A model generated the notes under the pieces. The model did no database searches and had not been told where the DNA came from. It saw only the letters and a list, made by a program, of their open reading frames with translations. The position numbers were made by a program, and so were the translations under genes. This document shows, piece after piece, positions 27,200-36,275 of a DNA stretch of 64,000 nucleotides. The stretch comes from Gordonia oryzae (lineage in GTDB: Bacteria; Actinomycetota; Actinomycetes; Mycobacteriales; Mycobacteriaceae): NCBI RefSeq assembly GCF_003797185.1, contig NZ_RKMH01000003.1, positions 306,178 through 370,177 on the forward strand, written 5' to 3'. How positions within the stretch are numbered: the stretch's first letter is position 1; every line of letters begins with the position of its first letter.

Positions 27200-28495
27200 A
27201 TGAGCACCACCGACACGCCAGAACCCACACCGCAGAAACGGGGCCGGGTAAACCGACGGGGGTTCCTCACCGGCGCTGGTATCGCCGGTGCCGGGCTGGC
27301 TGTCGGTGGTGCCGCGGGCGCGGGGATCACCTATACCGCCACTGCCGACACACGCAGCGATCCGGCCACCGAGACCGTCGAGTTCTACGGCGAGCACCAG
27401 GCCGGTATCACCACACGTCAACAGAATTCGCTCGTGTTCGCCGCCTTCGATCTCAAACCGACGACGGTCGCACAGGTCGAGACAATGATGGCACGATGGG
27501 CGGCGGCGGCCAGTCTGCTCGCCCAGGGCAAACCGGTGGGTCCGGTCGAGTCACGCCCGATGGCACCTCCCGCCGACACCGGAGAGGCCTTCGACCTCGG
27601 CCCCAACCGTCTGACCATCACGGTCGGATTCGGGCCGAGCTTCTTCGACGACCGGCTCGGCCTGGCCGCCAAGATGCCCGAGGCACTCCGACCGCTCGGC
27701 CAATTGGCCGTCGACACCACCATCGACCCGTCCATCAGCGGCGGCGACATCTGCGTGCAGGCCTGCTCCGAGGACCCACAGGTGGCCTTTCACGCCGTGC
27801 GCAACCTGGCCCGTATCGGGCGCAGCGTGATCACCCTCCGATGGCTGCAGGAAGGGTTCGGGCGTGCATCGGCAACCAGCACCGATCAGGTGACACCACG
27901 AAATCTGTTGGGCTTCAAAGATGGAACGGCCAACATCAAGGCCGAGGAGCCGGCTGTCGCCGAGAAGTTCGTGTGGGTGGGCGAGGAGACCGACCAACCG
28001 TGGATGAAGGGTGGAAGCTACCTCGTCAGCCGCAAGATCCGCATGCACATCGAGGCCTGGGACTCCGACGATATTTCCGATCAGGAGCGGATCTTCGGGC
28101 GCACCAAGGATTCCGGCGCACCACTGTCGGGTGGCGGTGAGTTCACCGATCCGAACTTCACGGTCAAGGGGACCGACGGCCGTACCAAGATCGACCGTTT
28201 CTCGCACGTGCGCCTGGCCCACCCCGACAGCAACGGCGGAGCCCAGCTCCTGCGCCGCGGATACAACTTCACCGACGGGATCGACGTCCGCACCGGCACG
28301 CTCTCGGCCGGACTGTTCTTCATCGCCTATCAGAAGAACGCGCACGAGCAGTTCGCCCGCATCCAGAACAACCTGGCCCAGGACGCCCTCAACGAGTACA
28401 TCTCTCCGGTGTCCAGTTCGCTGTTTGCGATCCCACCGGGACTCACCGGGATCGGTGACTGGTACGGCAAGAAGATGTTCGGGTATCAGGGCTGA
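27200..28495 (+). CDS. efeB: DyP-type heme peroxidase / deferrochelatase EfeB
   Basis: Tat-exported dye-decolorising peroxidase. Twin arginine R19-R20 precedes GFLTG and a hydrophobic Ala/Gly stretch. DyP markers are GFKDGTAN (distal Asp in GxxDG) and the proximal heme-ligand region HVRLAHP. About 431 residues is normal for class A DyP. It is third in the efeUOB operon, 43 bases after efeO. Proposed activity in this family is peroxidase-linked iron oxidation or iron release from heme; which one applies is debated. Confidence 0.94.
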   Translation: MSTTDTPEPTPQKRGRVNRRGFLTGAGIAGAGLAVGGAAGAGITYTATADTRSDPATETVEFYGEHQAGITTRQQNSLVFAAFDLKPTTVAQVETMMARWAAAASLLAQGKPVGPVESRPMAPPADTGEAFDLGPNRLTITVGFGPSFFDDRLGLAAKMPEALRPLGQLAVDTTIDPSISGGDICVQACSEDPQVAFHAVRNLARIGRSVITLRWLQEGFGRASATSTDQVTPRNLLGFKDGTANIKAEEPAVAEKFVWVGEETDQPWMKGGSYLVSRKIRMHIEAWDSDDISDQERIFGRTKDSGAPLSGGGEFTDPNFTVKGTDGRTKIDRFSHVRLAHPDSNGGAQLLRRGYNFTDGIDVRTGTLSAGLFFIAYQKNAHEQFARIQNNLAQDALNEYISPVSSSLFAIPPGLTGIGDWYGKKMFGYQG

Positions 28496-28810
28496 TCCCG
28501 CCTACCACCTCACCTCGCCGTTCGGCCACGACCGGTACATCCTCGATGCCAGTCTGCGGTGTCGGTGCACGTAGGATTCATCGGAGAGACGGTGTCCGAA
28601 ACGCGGGTCTCGGGAAAGTTCTTCGTGAATGCGCCTGTCGCGGTGCGGTGGTGGCCAGAGGCCCCGCCCGAGTGCACCACCTTCTCGTGCGGCACCGCCC
28701 CGCTGCGAGTGCACCGCTGTCGGGCGCCCAGGGCTACTGCGCAATCACCTTCCCGACGCTCACAGCACCAGGCGCCGCATCGGGTGGGGTGAGCGCGATC
28801 TCGGCAGCCA
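28496..28810. other. Intergenic region between convergent efeB and cysNC
   Basis: 315 bases between two convergent stop codons. Short open frames exist on both strands but none has a ribosome site or recognisable motif. No clear terminator hairpin with T tract was seen. Confidence 0.5.
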
Positions 28811-30700
28811 TCACTGGTCGATGATGCCGCGTTCGACCAACAGTGCGAGCACACGGCCGGCGAGTTCGTCGACGTCGGCACCGGTGGTGTCGACACGCAG
28901 ATCCGGCGATCGGGGCTTCTCATAAGGTGCGTCGATCCCGGTGAGCCCCTTGAGTTCACCGCGCCGCGCCCGCGCGTAGAGCCCCTTGGGGTCGCGTCGT
29001 TCGCACTCGGTGACCGGCGTCGACACGTGCACCTCGATGAAGTCGAGCTCGGCGGCGCGATGCAATTCGCGGGCGATCTCGCGATCGGAATGCAGCGGCG
29101 AGACCATCGACGCAATCGCGACGACACCAGCGTCGGCGAACAACCGCGCGAGATGCCCGACGCGCCTGATGTTCTCAGCACGGTCACCTGGCGAGAATCC
29201 CAGATCGTCGGAGATGCCGTGCCGGATGTTGTCACCGTCGACGAGGTAGGCCACCCGTGCCCGGTTGACCAGTTCACGTTCGAGCGCGACCGCCACGGTG
29301 GACTTCCCCGAGGCAGGTAATCCGGTCAGCCACACCGTCGCCCCGCGTTGTCCTGTCTTGGTCCACCGTTCGGATCGCTGCAGTGAGCTCGGGTGCCACT
29401 TGATGTCGTTGCGCGTCGCCTTGCCCGGAACAACCTCCCGTGCCTCGAGGATCGTTCCGGCCGCGACGGTGTCGTTGGAGGCCTCGTCGATGAGGATGAA
29501 CGCGCCGGTATCGCGATTCTGAGCGTAGGTGTCGGCCACGACGACCGATGAGGTTCGTAGCGTCACTGTACCGATATCGTTGAGCCCCAACTCCGTTGGT
29601 CCCACGACCTCGAGTAGCGATTCGGGGTCGAGTCGTCGTTCCAGTGACTGCACGGTGGCGCGCACCGTGGTCGCTCCCTGTTTGAGGGCAACACGATCCC
29701 CGGCGTGCAGAGGCGCCGAGGACAGCCAGCACAATGTTGCCGAGAGTTCCCGGGCCGAGACCGGCAGGTGCGCGTCGGGCGCGCCGCTGATGATGACATC
29801 TCCACGACCGACATCGATCTCGTCGGCGAGCTGCACCGACACCGACAGCCCCGCGACCGCGACTGGCCGATCGGGGTCGAGGGTGTCCACCGACGTCACC
29901 GTGCTGACCGACCCGGATGGCAGCACGGTGATGGGGTCGCCGGGTGCAAGGGTGCCCGCGGCCACTCGGCCTGTGTAGATCCGCTTTCCGTCGGGCCCAG
30001 GGCGCGATACCCACTGCACCGGCAACCGGAGCTCTCGCGGCTGCGGCGACGGCGCCGCCAGCTCCACCGCCTCGAGGTACTCCAGCAGCGTGGGTCCCGA
30101 ATACCACGGCGTATTGGCCGACCGATGCACCACATTATCGCCCAGGGCAGCGGCTACCGGAATCGCCGTGATCTCACCGATTCCCAATTGCACTGCGAGT
30201 TCGGTCAATTCGACCTGCAACTCACCGAACCGCCGGTGTGAGTAGTCGACCAGGTCGATCTTGTTCACCGCGGCGATCACATGCGGCACCCCGACCAGGG
30301 TCGCGATCCGGGCGTGGCGGCGGGTCTGGCGTTGCACGCCGTGACGGGCGTCGACGAGCAGCACGGCCACGTGGGCATTGGACGCCCCGGTGAAGGTGTT
30401 GCGGGTGTAGCGCTCGTGGCCGGGGGTGTCGGCGAGGACGTAACTGCGTGTGTCGCTGGCAAAGAACCGATAGGCGACGTCGATGGTGATGCCCTGTTCT
30501 CGTTCGGCGCGCAGACCGTCGGACAATGCGGCCAGATCGACGTTGCCGTCAGAGGAGGTGACCCCGGCCAGATGGTCGGTGGGCAGGCTGCCGGTGTCGT
30601 ACAGCAACCGTCCGATCAATGTGGACTTGCCGTCGTCGACGCTGCCCGCGGTCGCCAGCCGCAGGATCTGGCGGTCCGCAGTGGAGATCCCAGCACTCAT
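28811..30700 (-). CDS. cysNC: Sulfate adenylyltransferase subunit 1 fused to APS kinase (CysN/CysC)
   Basis: Bifunctional sulfate-activating enzyme. Residues 1-about 445 are the EF-Tu-like GTPase subunit of ATP sulfurylase: Walker A GSVDDGKST, DTPGHERYTRN, NKIDLVD. Residues about 453-629 are APS kinase, with Walker A GLPASGKST, DGDNIRHG and the KGLYARARRGELKGLTGID block. With CysD it makes APS, then PAPS. PAPS is the donor for the sulfotransferase encoded two genes upstream, and APS can feed reductive assimilation. The ATG overlaps the cysD stop by one base (TGATG). Confidence 0.96.
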   Translation of the reverse strand: MSAGISTADRQILRLATAGSVDDGKSTLIGRLLYDTGSLPTDHLAGVTSSDGNVDLAALSDGLRAEREQGITIDVAYRFFASDTRSYVLADTPGHERYTRNTFTGASNAHVAVLLVDARHGVQRQTRRHARIATLVGVPHVIAAVNKIDLVDYSHRRFGELQVELTELAVQLGIGEITAIPVAAALGDNVVHRSANTPWYSGPTLLEYLEAVELAAPSPQPRELRLPVQWVSRPGPDGKRIYTGRVAAGTLAPGDPITVLPSGSVSTVTSVDTLDPDRPVAVAGLSVSVQLADEIDVGRGDVIISGAPDAHLPVSARELSATLCWLSSAPLHAGDRVALKQGATTVRATVQSLERRLDPESLLEVVGPTELGLNDIGTVTLRTSSVVVADTYAQNRDTGAFILIDEASNDTVAAGTILEAREVVPGKATRNDIKWHPSSLQRSERWTKTGQRGATVWLTGLPASGKSTVAVALERELVNRARVAYLVDGDNIRHGISDDLGFSPGDRAENIRRVGHLARLFADAGVVAIASMVSPLHSDREIARELHRAAELDFIEVHVSTPVTECERRDPKGLYARARRGELKGLTGIDAPYEKPRSPDLRVDTTGADVDELAGRVLALLVERGIIDQ

Positions 30701-31665
30701 CAGAAGTATCCCTCTCGCTTGCGGTCCTCCATCGCCGCCGAGGACGTGCGGTCGTCGGCGCGGGTCTCCCCACGCTCGGAGACGGTCGCCTCGCTGATTT
30801 CGGCGATGATCTCGGCAATGGTGGTGGCCCTCGACCGCACCGCTCCGGTGATGGTGAGGTCACCGACGGTGCGGTACCGCACCCATTCGGTCCGCACGTC
30901 ATCGTCTGCGGCCGGCTGTGAAAACGGCGACACGGCGAGCAGAATGCCGTCCCGATCGAAGACCTCGCGCTGCGCCGCGTAGTAGATCGACGGCAGGTCG
31001 AGCCCCTCGAGCGCGATGTAGCGCCAGATGTCGGTCTCGGTCCAGTTCGACAACGGGAACACCCGCACCGATTCGCCGCGCCGGATGCGACCGTTGTACA
31101 GCGACCAGGGTTCAGCACGCTGGGCTCGCGGGTCCCATTGTCCGAACTCGTCGCGAAAGCTCAATACCCGTTCCTTGGCACGGGCGCGGTCCTCGTCGCG
31201 GCGGGCACCGCCGAACGCCGCGTCGAATCCCCCTTCTTCCAAGGCATCCAGCAGGACCCGAGTCTGCAGCCGGTTGCGTGATCCCGACGGGTCGGTCGAT
31301 TCGGCGATGCGCCCGGCGGCGATCGCGTCGGGCACCGACGCCACGATGAGTGTGAGGCCCGCGGGGTTGTCGGCACTCGGAGCCACGCGCCGATCGCGAA
31401 ACTCGATGACCTCATCGAAGTTGTGGCCGGTGTCGACATGCAGGATCGGGAACGGCAAAGGATGCGGCCGAAAGGCCTTCTCGGCCAGCCGCAGGAGTAC
31501 GATCGAATCCTTGCCGCCGGAGAACAGCAGCACCGGCCGCTCGAGTTCGGCGACGACCTCACGGATGATGTGTACCGCCTCGGACTCGAGGATGCGCAGT
31601 GCGGCAACATGATCGAATTCGGCGGTGGCCGCGTTGTCGGTGGCCGCGGTATCGGGAGAAGTCAT
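30700..31665 (-). CDS. cysD: Sulfate adenylyltransferase subunit 2 (CysD)
   Basis: Catalytic adenylyl-transfer subunit of ATP sulfurylase, a PP-loop ATPase with SGGKDS at residues 49-54. The family blocks FPILHVDTGHNFDEVIEFRD and NWTETDIWRYIALEGL are present. The C-terminus TSSAAMEDRKREGYF is characteristic. Its ATG overlaps the sulfotransferase stop (ATGA) and its stop overlaps the cysNC start, so the three are translated as a unit. Confidence 0.96.
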   Translation of the reverse strand: MTSPDTAATDNAATAEFDHVAALRILESEAVHIIREVVAELERPVLLFSGGKDSIVLLRLAEKAFRPHPLPFPILHVDTGHNFDEVIEFRDRRVAPSADNPAGLTLIVASVPDAIAAGRIAESTDPSGSRNRLQTRVLLDALEEGGFDAAFGGARRDEDRARAKERVLSFRDEFGQWDPRAQRAEPWSLYNGRIRRGESVRVFPLSNWTETDIWRYIALEGLDLPSIYYAAQREVFDRDGILLAVSPFSQPAADDDVRTEWVRYRTVGDLTITGAVRSRATTIAEIIAEISEATVSERGETRADDRTSSAAMEDRKREGYF

Positions 31666-32462
31666 AGCGGATATCCGTTCCTTTCCGCATCACGGCGGTA
31701 GCGCTGCGCCCATTCCTGGGACCTCGCGTTGGACTGCGGTGCGATCGGAGGGGGCGGAGCCAGATCAGGATCGAGGCCCAGTGCCGCAAGCACCCCGGCG
31801 GTCGTGCCCTGGGGGTCCTTGACCAGCTCGCCGAATTCGATGTCTATCGGCGTGATGCCCTCGTCGGCGAACCAGCGGCGCCACTGCCGTTCCTGATCGT
31901 CGAGGATCGCCGCGAGATGCGCGATCCCCTCCGCGTTGTACTGCGCGCGTTCATCACGCGCCGGATCTACATGCGGGCCGTGTCCGTCACGCCACACCCG
32001 CGTCTGTACCGCCCGCCACATCGACACTGCCTGCGGCACAACGTCATCGCGGAACACGTGGACGAACAGCGGATCGGCTCCGAGTAGCTCCCGCAGCGCG
32101 GTGCGCAATGATCCCGAGCCGACCCTGGTCCGCGCGATGAGCAGCGGCGTCTGATTCCACATCAGTTTGCCACCCCACACCCCATTGCTGCTGCGACCGG
32201 CGGCCAGGACATCGCTCTGCCATCGGCTGAAGTCGCGGGTGTCCACCGTTCCGGCGTCGACCTCGTCGAGCATGTCGAGTATCGACGAATCCCGCACTCC
32301 GGCAAACCATTCACGGGGTTGAGGTGATTGCGAGGACGAGGCGAAGAACTGAAAGAACTCCTCGGGCGTACCGGCCACCCCAGTGGCCGCGAGTGACTCG
32401 ACGAGCAACGTGCTACCACTGCGCTGACTCGCACACACCAGGTAGCTCTGAGGGTGGGGCAT
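31662..32462 (-). CDS. Stf0-family sulfotransferase
   Basis: PAPS-dependent carbohydrate sulfotransferase of the Stf0 family, whose mycobacterial member sulfates trehalose to start sulfolipid synthesis. The 5'-phosphosulfate loop is SQRSGSTLL (about residues 12-20). The 3'-phosphate motif is FVHVFRDDVVPQAVSMW. Length about 266 residues is normal. It precedes and overlaps cysD, placing PAPS production and use in one operon. The acceptor here is inferred (trehalose or another glycan), not shown. Confidence 0.88.
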   Translation of the reverse strand: MPHPQSYLVCASQRSGSTLLVESLAATGVAGTPEEFFQFFASSSQSPQPREWFAGVRDSSILDMLDEVDAGTVDTRDFSRWQSDVLAAGRSSNGVWGGKLMWNQTPLLIARTRVGSGSLRTALRELLGADPLFVHVFRDDVVPQAVSMWRAVQTRVWRDGHGPHVDPARDERAQYNAEGIAHLAAILDDQERQWRRWFADEGITPIDIEFGELVKDPQGTTAGVLAALGLDPDLAPPPPIAPQSNARSQEWAQRYRRDAERNGYPL

Positions 32463-32473
32463 CGGCTCAGTCT

Positions 32474-32501
32474 AACCACGCCGAACCAACCACGCCGAAC
32501 C
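32474..32501. repeat. Direct repeat upstream of the sulfotransferase
   Basis: Two adjacent identical 14-base units AACCACGCCGAACC (32474-32487 and 32488-32501), 12 bases upstream of the sulfotransferase start. An unusually AT-rich stretch follows (32521-32556), which could hold a promoter reading leftward into stf0-cysD-cysNC. Possible regulator site; no regulator is assigned. Confidence 0.55.
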
Positions 32502-32569
32502 CGAGAGCAACCTAGGCACTTTGCCTCAATTTGCGTTTAATTGTTGACTTTTCACGATCAGGCCAACAG

Positions 32570-34081
32570 TCAGCGGGGCGTGCCCTCGGCAGCAGACGCG
32601 CGCATCGCATCGCCCTCACCGGAGGTGATGGTGCCGTCGAGCTCACGCCGCGCACCGAGCGGTCGGCGGGACGGCAATGCCTCTTCTTCCGGTGCGGTGT
32701 CACGGGCTCGCGCGTGGAAGGCCGCCATGAATCTCTCGGCGATGGCAGTGCCGTCGGGTTCGCTGGGGAGCTCGTCACCGGTGCTCGTGCGCCACCGGGC
32801 AAGACGGTCGGCGAGATCGGCGCGAACCTGCGCGTAGGCGGGATCCTCGGCGACATTGTTGCGCTCATCCGGATCGGAATCGAGGTCGTAGAGCTCCACA
32901 CGGGGCCGGTCGCGTTCGGTCACCGCCGGATCGATCGAGCGCGCCGAGGCGCTGTCGGCGATGTCGAGGGGCAACAGCAACTCGGGTCGGTGCGCGTAGT
33001 TCTCGATGTAGCTGTGGTGTTTGGTCCGGACGGCGCGGATCGGATCGAAGGCGTCGTGGTAGGTCTTCTCGGTGTAGACCTCTTCGCGGCAAACCTCGTC
33101 GCGGACCGAGCGACCCGCCGCGACGAGTTGCGCGGCGTGCGAGTGACCGTCGACATCGGCGGGCACGCCGAGTCCGAGTAGATCGAGGATCGTCGGGGTG
33201 AGGTCGACCCCCGAGAACAGTCCGTCGTAGACCTGCGGTGGCATCGCGCGCGCCGCCGGCGGGCGGACGATCAGCGCGATCCCGGTGCCCTGCGCGTAGA
33301 GCGTCGACTTCGCGCGGGGAAACGCCAGGCCGTGGTCGGTGACGAAGACAATCCACGTGTTCTCGGTGAGCCCGAGATCGTCGACCGTCTCCAGCAGCCG
33401 ACCGACCGCGGCGTCGGCCTTGGTGATGCTGCCGTGCAGACCTGCCAGGTCCGCCCTCACATCGGCGGTGTCGGGAAGGAATCCGGGAACGTCGATCCCG
33501 GAAGTGTCGGCGGGCGGATATTCGTCCTCGGGATATGGGCGATGGGTCTCGAAAAACCCCGCGGTCAGCAGGAACGGCCGCTGCGGCGCGGTCCGGACGT
33601 GGTGGCCCAACCACCACTGCGACTCGGCGACGACGTAATCGCAGCGCGAGTCGGACACGTCGACCGAGTCGAAGCCGATGCTCGTCGGGTCGGTGCTCTC
33701 GTGTTGCATGCCGAACAGAACCGTCCGGTAGCCCGCCTCGCCCACGATCTTCGGCAGCGTAGGCACTCCCTCGTGGTAGGCGAACCCGTGATGGGCCAAC
33801 CCGACGAGTCCATTACGGTGCGGATATTGCCCGGTGAACAGCGACCCGCGCGCCGGCGAGCACAGCGGCGCGGTCGCGTGTGCATCGGCGAAGCGGATGC
33901 CCGAGGCCGCCAACCGATCCAGATGCGGGCTCTCGACTCCGTCGGCGTCGTAACAGCTCAGGTGACGGCCGAGATCGTGCCAATGCACCAGGATCACATT
34001 CTCGCGGGCCGGTTCTCCTGCCGTCCGGTCCGGCGCGCTCCGATTCGGCTCCGCGCTGTCGTGCACATCGTCAATGGGCAT
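32570..34081 (-). CDS. Sulfatase (alkaline phosphatase superfamily, formylglycine type)
   Basis: Type I sulfatase hydrolysing sulfate esters or sulfamates. The formylglycine signature C-S-P-A-R places the modified Cys at about residue 74 (APLCSPARGSLFTG). Further family blocks are VTDHGLAFPRAKSTLY (metal-ligand DH) and a C-terminal sulfatase subdomain with LYDLDSDPDERNN. It lacks a signal peptide, so it acts in the cytoplasm and would need a formylglycine-generating enzyme encoded elsewhere. ATG 34081 is preferred; an in-frame GTG at 34096 is possible. It precedes the sulfotransferase by 107 bases in the same direction, pairing desulfation with sulfation. Confidence 0.9.
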   Translation of the reverse strand: MPIDDVHDSAEPNRSAPDRTAGEPARENVILVHWHDLGRHLSCYDADGVESPHLDRLAASGIRFADAHATAPLCSPARGSLFTGQYPHRNGLVGLAHHGFAYHEGVPTLPKIVGEAGYRTVLFGMQHESTDPTSIGFDSVDVSDSRCDYVVAESQWWLGHHVRTAPQRPFLLTAGFFETHRPYPEDEYPPADTSGIDVPGFLPDTADVRADLAGLHGSITKADAAVGRLLETVDDLGLTENTWIVFVTDHGLAFPRAKSTLYAQGTGIALIVRPPAARAMPPQVYDGLFSGVDLTPTILDLLGLGVPADVDGHSHAAQLVAAGRSVRDEVCREEVYTEKTYHDAFDPIRAVRTKHHSYIENYAHRPELLLPLDIADSASARSIDPAVTERDRPRVELYDLDSDPDERNNVAEDPAYAQVRADLADRLARWRTSTGDELPSEPDGTAIAERFMAAFHARARDTAPEEEALPSRRPLGARRELDGTITSGEGDAMRASAAEGTPR

Positions 34082-34123
34082 CGTCCCATGATGCACGCAG
34101 CACCGTTTTGCCGTCGCAGACGG

Positions 34124-35197
34124 TCAGAGGTCGAGGCCACGTGTCCGCGTCGGCGACGGACCGACAAACTCGAGGTCCAGGTCGGCCATGGCCGCGCCGA
34201 GCTTACCCATCATGTGCTCCGGGTTGATCAGGCCCTCGGTGTAGACGAGGTCGTCGGTGGCCTCGCCGGTGACGTCGAAGAAGTTCTCGAACACATCGGA
34301 GGTCAGGATGCCCAGCATCTGGGTGGTGTGCGCGTCGAAGGCAAAGCTGTGGATGGTGCCGGCCGGCGCGTGCAGGTAATCCCCAGCAGTGAGCAGGGTC
34401 TCGACGCCGTTGACGTACAGCCATACCCGACCGGAGAGGACAAAGAAGTTTTCCGTGTGGTGGCGATGGAAGTGCTGCGGAATGTACGGCGACCGGCCGC
34501 CGAGGGTGAGCACCGAGAAGTACCGGCCTCCGGTGTTGGCACCGCGCGCTTGATAGGAGTTGAGGGAGTCCGGCCACGCGCGCCGATCGCCGGTGAGTGC
34601 CCGCAGAAAATATGCTTGCGCCCCCGACGGCAGTGCGTCGTCCCACTCGTCGGACACCGCCGCGAGCGCCTCATCGTGAGCACGTGCACCGATCGACGAG
34701 AAGAGTTCTGTCAGAGGCATTTTGAGACCTGAATGCGTATCGGCGGAGTAGATATGACGGTTCACCCCCGCGCCACTGCCGGCGAGGGCGTCCAGCGCAC
34801 CGCCCGGAGCAGAAAAGAACAGTATGCGTGAGCAATGACCGAGCATGCGGTAGGCGACCGGCGTTCCCGGCGGCACGTGGATGGAGTCACCGGGCGCGAG
34901 AACACGGCTGCGCCCGGGAAGCCAGAACTGCACCGAGCCTTCGAAGACGTGATAGGAGCGTTGATGGTCCGGCAGGACGTGGAATGCGGCACCGGATCCT
35001 CGCGGGCCGAGAATGAATGCGGCGTCGAACAATCCGCCGGTGTCGGCCGTTCGCGCGATGACCGTCCAGAGCTGGTTGTCGATCTCGTAGCGCAGCCCCT
35101 CCCCACTCGCGAGTCGATACGGAACGGCCTCGCCGGGGAGGGCATCGATGATAGGGGCTCGATCATGCATGGCATCCGGGTCGATGGTGGTGGTCAT
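34124..35197 (-). CDS. Bicupin dioxygenase (quercetin 2,3-dioxygenase-like)
   Basis: Two-cupin protein of about 357 residues. The N-terminal cupin shows HVLPDHQRSYHVFEGSVQFWLPG and the second PQHFHRHHTENFFVLSGRVWLYVNG with a His-rich metal site (H-x-H-x2-H-x3-E) and HAPAGTIHSFAF. This layout matches quercetin-2,3-dioxygenase-like enzymes opening aromatic or flavonol rings. ATG 35197 is preceded by AGGAGAG and overlaps the esterase stop (ATGA). Substrate unknown; the neighbouring esterase and sulfatase suggest it acts on an ester- or sulfate-conjugated aromatic. Confidence 0.8.
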   Translation of the reverse strand: MTTTIDPDAMHDRAPIIDALPGEAVPYRLASGEGLRYEIDNQLWTVIARTADTGGLFDAAFILGPRGSGAAFHVLPDHQRSYHVFEGSVQFWLPGRSRVLAPGDSIHVPPGTPVAYRMLGHCSRILFFSAPGGALDALAGSGAGVNRHIYSADTHSGLKMPLTELFSSIGARAHDEALAAVSDEWDDALPSGAQAYFLRALTGDRRAWPDSLNSYQARGANTGGRYFSVLTLGGRSPYIPQHFHRHHTENFFVLSGRVWLYVNGVETLLTAGDYLHAPAGTIHSFAFDAHTTQMLGILTSDVFENFFDVTGEATDDLVYTEGLINPEHMMGKLGAAMADLDLEFVGPSPTRTRGLDL

Positions 35198-36234
35198 GAC
35201 TTCTCTCCTGAGGTGTGGGCGGGTCGAGACAGTCCCGGCGACGGCGAGACCGACGCGTCGGGGTGCAGATGACGAACGAAGAAGCCGGCGATCTCGTCGA
35301 AGCCGAAGTCTTTGCGGCACTGCGACTCCCGTCCGCCACGGGCGGAATGCAGCAAAGCGGGAGCGGCACCCTCCGCGGCGAGTCTGCCCTCGTCCATCGC
35401 CGGCGGGCCCGGCACGTCGGATCGTCGGGGCGGGTTCAAGAAACCGTGGCGGTAGCCGTCGACGAGGTAGAGGTCGGCCTCCACCCCGGCGTCGGCGAGC
35501 GCGCGGAACAACAGGCGGCTGTGGTCGTCGCCGACGAGGACATCGGCGGTACCGTGCGAGATCTGGACGGGCGGGGCGTCGCGGTGGACGTGATACAACG
35601 GACTCGCCGCGCGGGCGGCCTCGGGCAGTTCGGCGGGGTCGCCACCGAGGAGCCGCCCTTCGGGAGTCAGAGCCGGTACGGAGGCGCCGGGCAGTTGCTG
35701 TCCGGGTGCCACGTCACCGGCGACCAGCGTTGCCGGACCATAGGATTCGGCAACAGCGGACACCCGGGCATCGACATCGGCGTCCTCGCCGGGCAGCCGC
35801 GAGCGATGCGCGTGGAGTCCCACGAGCGCGGCGAGGTGACCGCCCGCTGATGCACCCCACACCCCGATGCGTTCTGGATCGATGCCGTATTCGTTTGCGC
35901 GAGAGCGTAGATGGTCGATCGCAGCACGTACGTCGTGGAGTTGCGCCGGGAATCCGGCGTCGCCAGTGAGTCGATAGTCGATGCTCGCCATCACAAATCC
36001 GGCCGCGGCGAAATGACGGTGCAGATCCGGGCAGAGCGTGCGGTCACCGGTAAACCATCCGCCACCATGCACGAAAACGATGGCCGGATGGGGTCCGCGG
36101 CCCGAGGGGCCGACGAGATCGAGGAGCAGGTCACCGGAGGGCCGCGAGCGGTAGACGACGTCGCGCTGCACGGTGTCGAACGGGGAGCAACTCACCGTCC
36201 CAGTGTCTCCTCGGAACTGTGATCTGGTCCACAT
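35194..36234 (-). CDS. Alpha/beta hydrolase, HSL/BD-FAE-type esterase
   Basis: Carboxylesterase of the hormone-sensitive-lipase-like group. The oxyanion motif HGGGW, nucleophile elbow GASAGG and late catalytic Asp/His region (SHGTADVLVGDDHS, DGYRHGF) are visible. ATG 36234 has GAGG seven bases upstream; GTG 36195 is a possible shorter start. It starts 30 bases after the LysR gene on the same strand with a large palindrome between, and overlaps the bicupin gene by four bases. Probable role is releasing an acid or phenol from an ester for the dioxygenase. Confidence 0.85.
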   Translation of the reverse strand: MWTRSQFRGDTGTVSCSPFDTVQRDVVYRSRPSGDLLLDLVGPSGRGPHPAIVFVHGGGWFTGDRTLCPDLHRHFAAAGFVMASIDYRLTGDAGFPAQLHDVRAAIDHLRSRANEYGIDPERIGVWGASAGGHLAALVGLHAHRSRLPGEDADVDARVSAVAESYGPATLVAGDVAPGQQLPGASVPALTPEGRLLGGDPAELPEAARAASPLYHVHRDAPPVQISHGTADVLVGDDHSRLLFRALADAGVEADLYLVDGYRHGFLNPPRRSDVPGPPAMDEGRLAAEGAAPALLHSARGGRESQCRKDFGFDEIAGFFVRHLHPDASVSPSPGLSRPAHTSGEKS

Positions 36235-36244
36235 GGAATCGCCT

Positions 36245-36275
36245 CACGATCATGAGGCTGGGCCTCATGATCGTG
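36245..36275. promoter_or_regulatory. 31-bp palindrome between lysR and the esterase gene
   Basis: Perfect inverted repeat with 14-base arms CACGATCATGAGGC (36245-36258) and GCCTCATGATCGTG (36262-36275) and a 3-base spacer. It overlaps the last codons and stop of lysR and lies just before the esterase start. It could be a LysR operator or an intra-operon hairpin that tunes expression. No T tract follows on either side. Confidence 0.6.

Noticed and set aside
28496..28810. Short genes between efeB and cysNC
   Set aside because: Open frames on both strands lack ribosome sites, conserved motifs and plausible composition.
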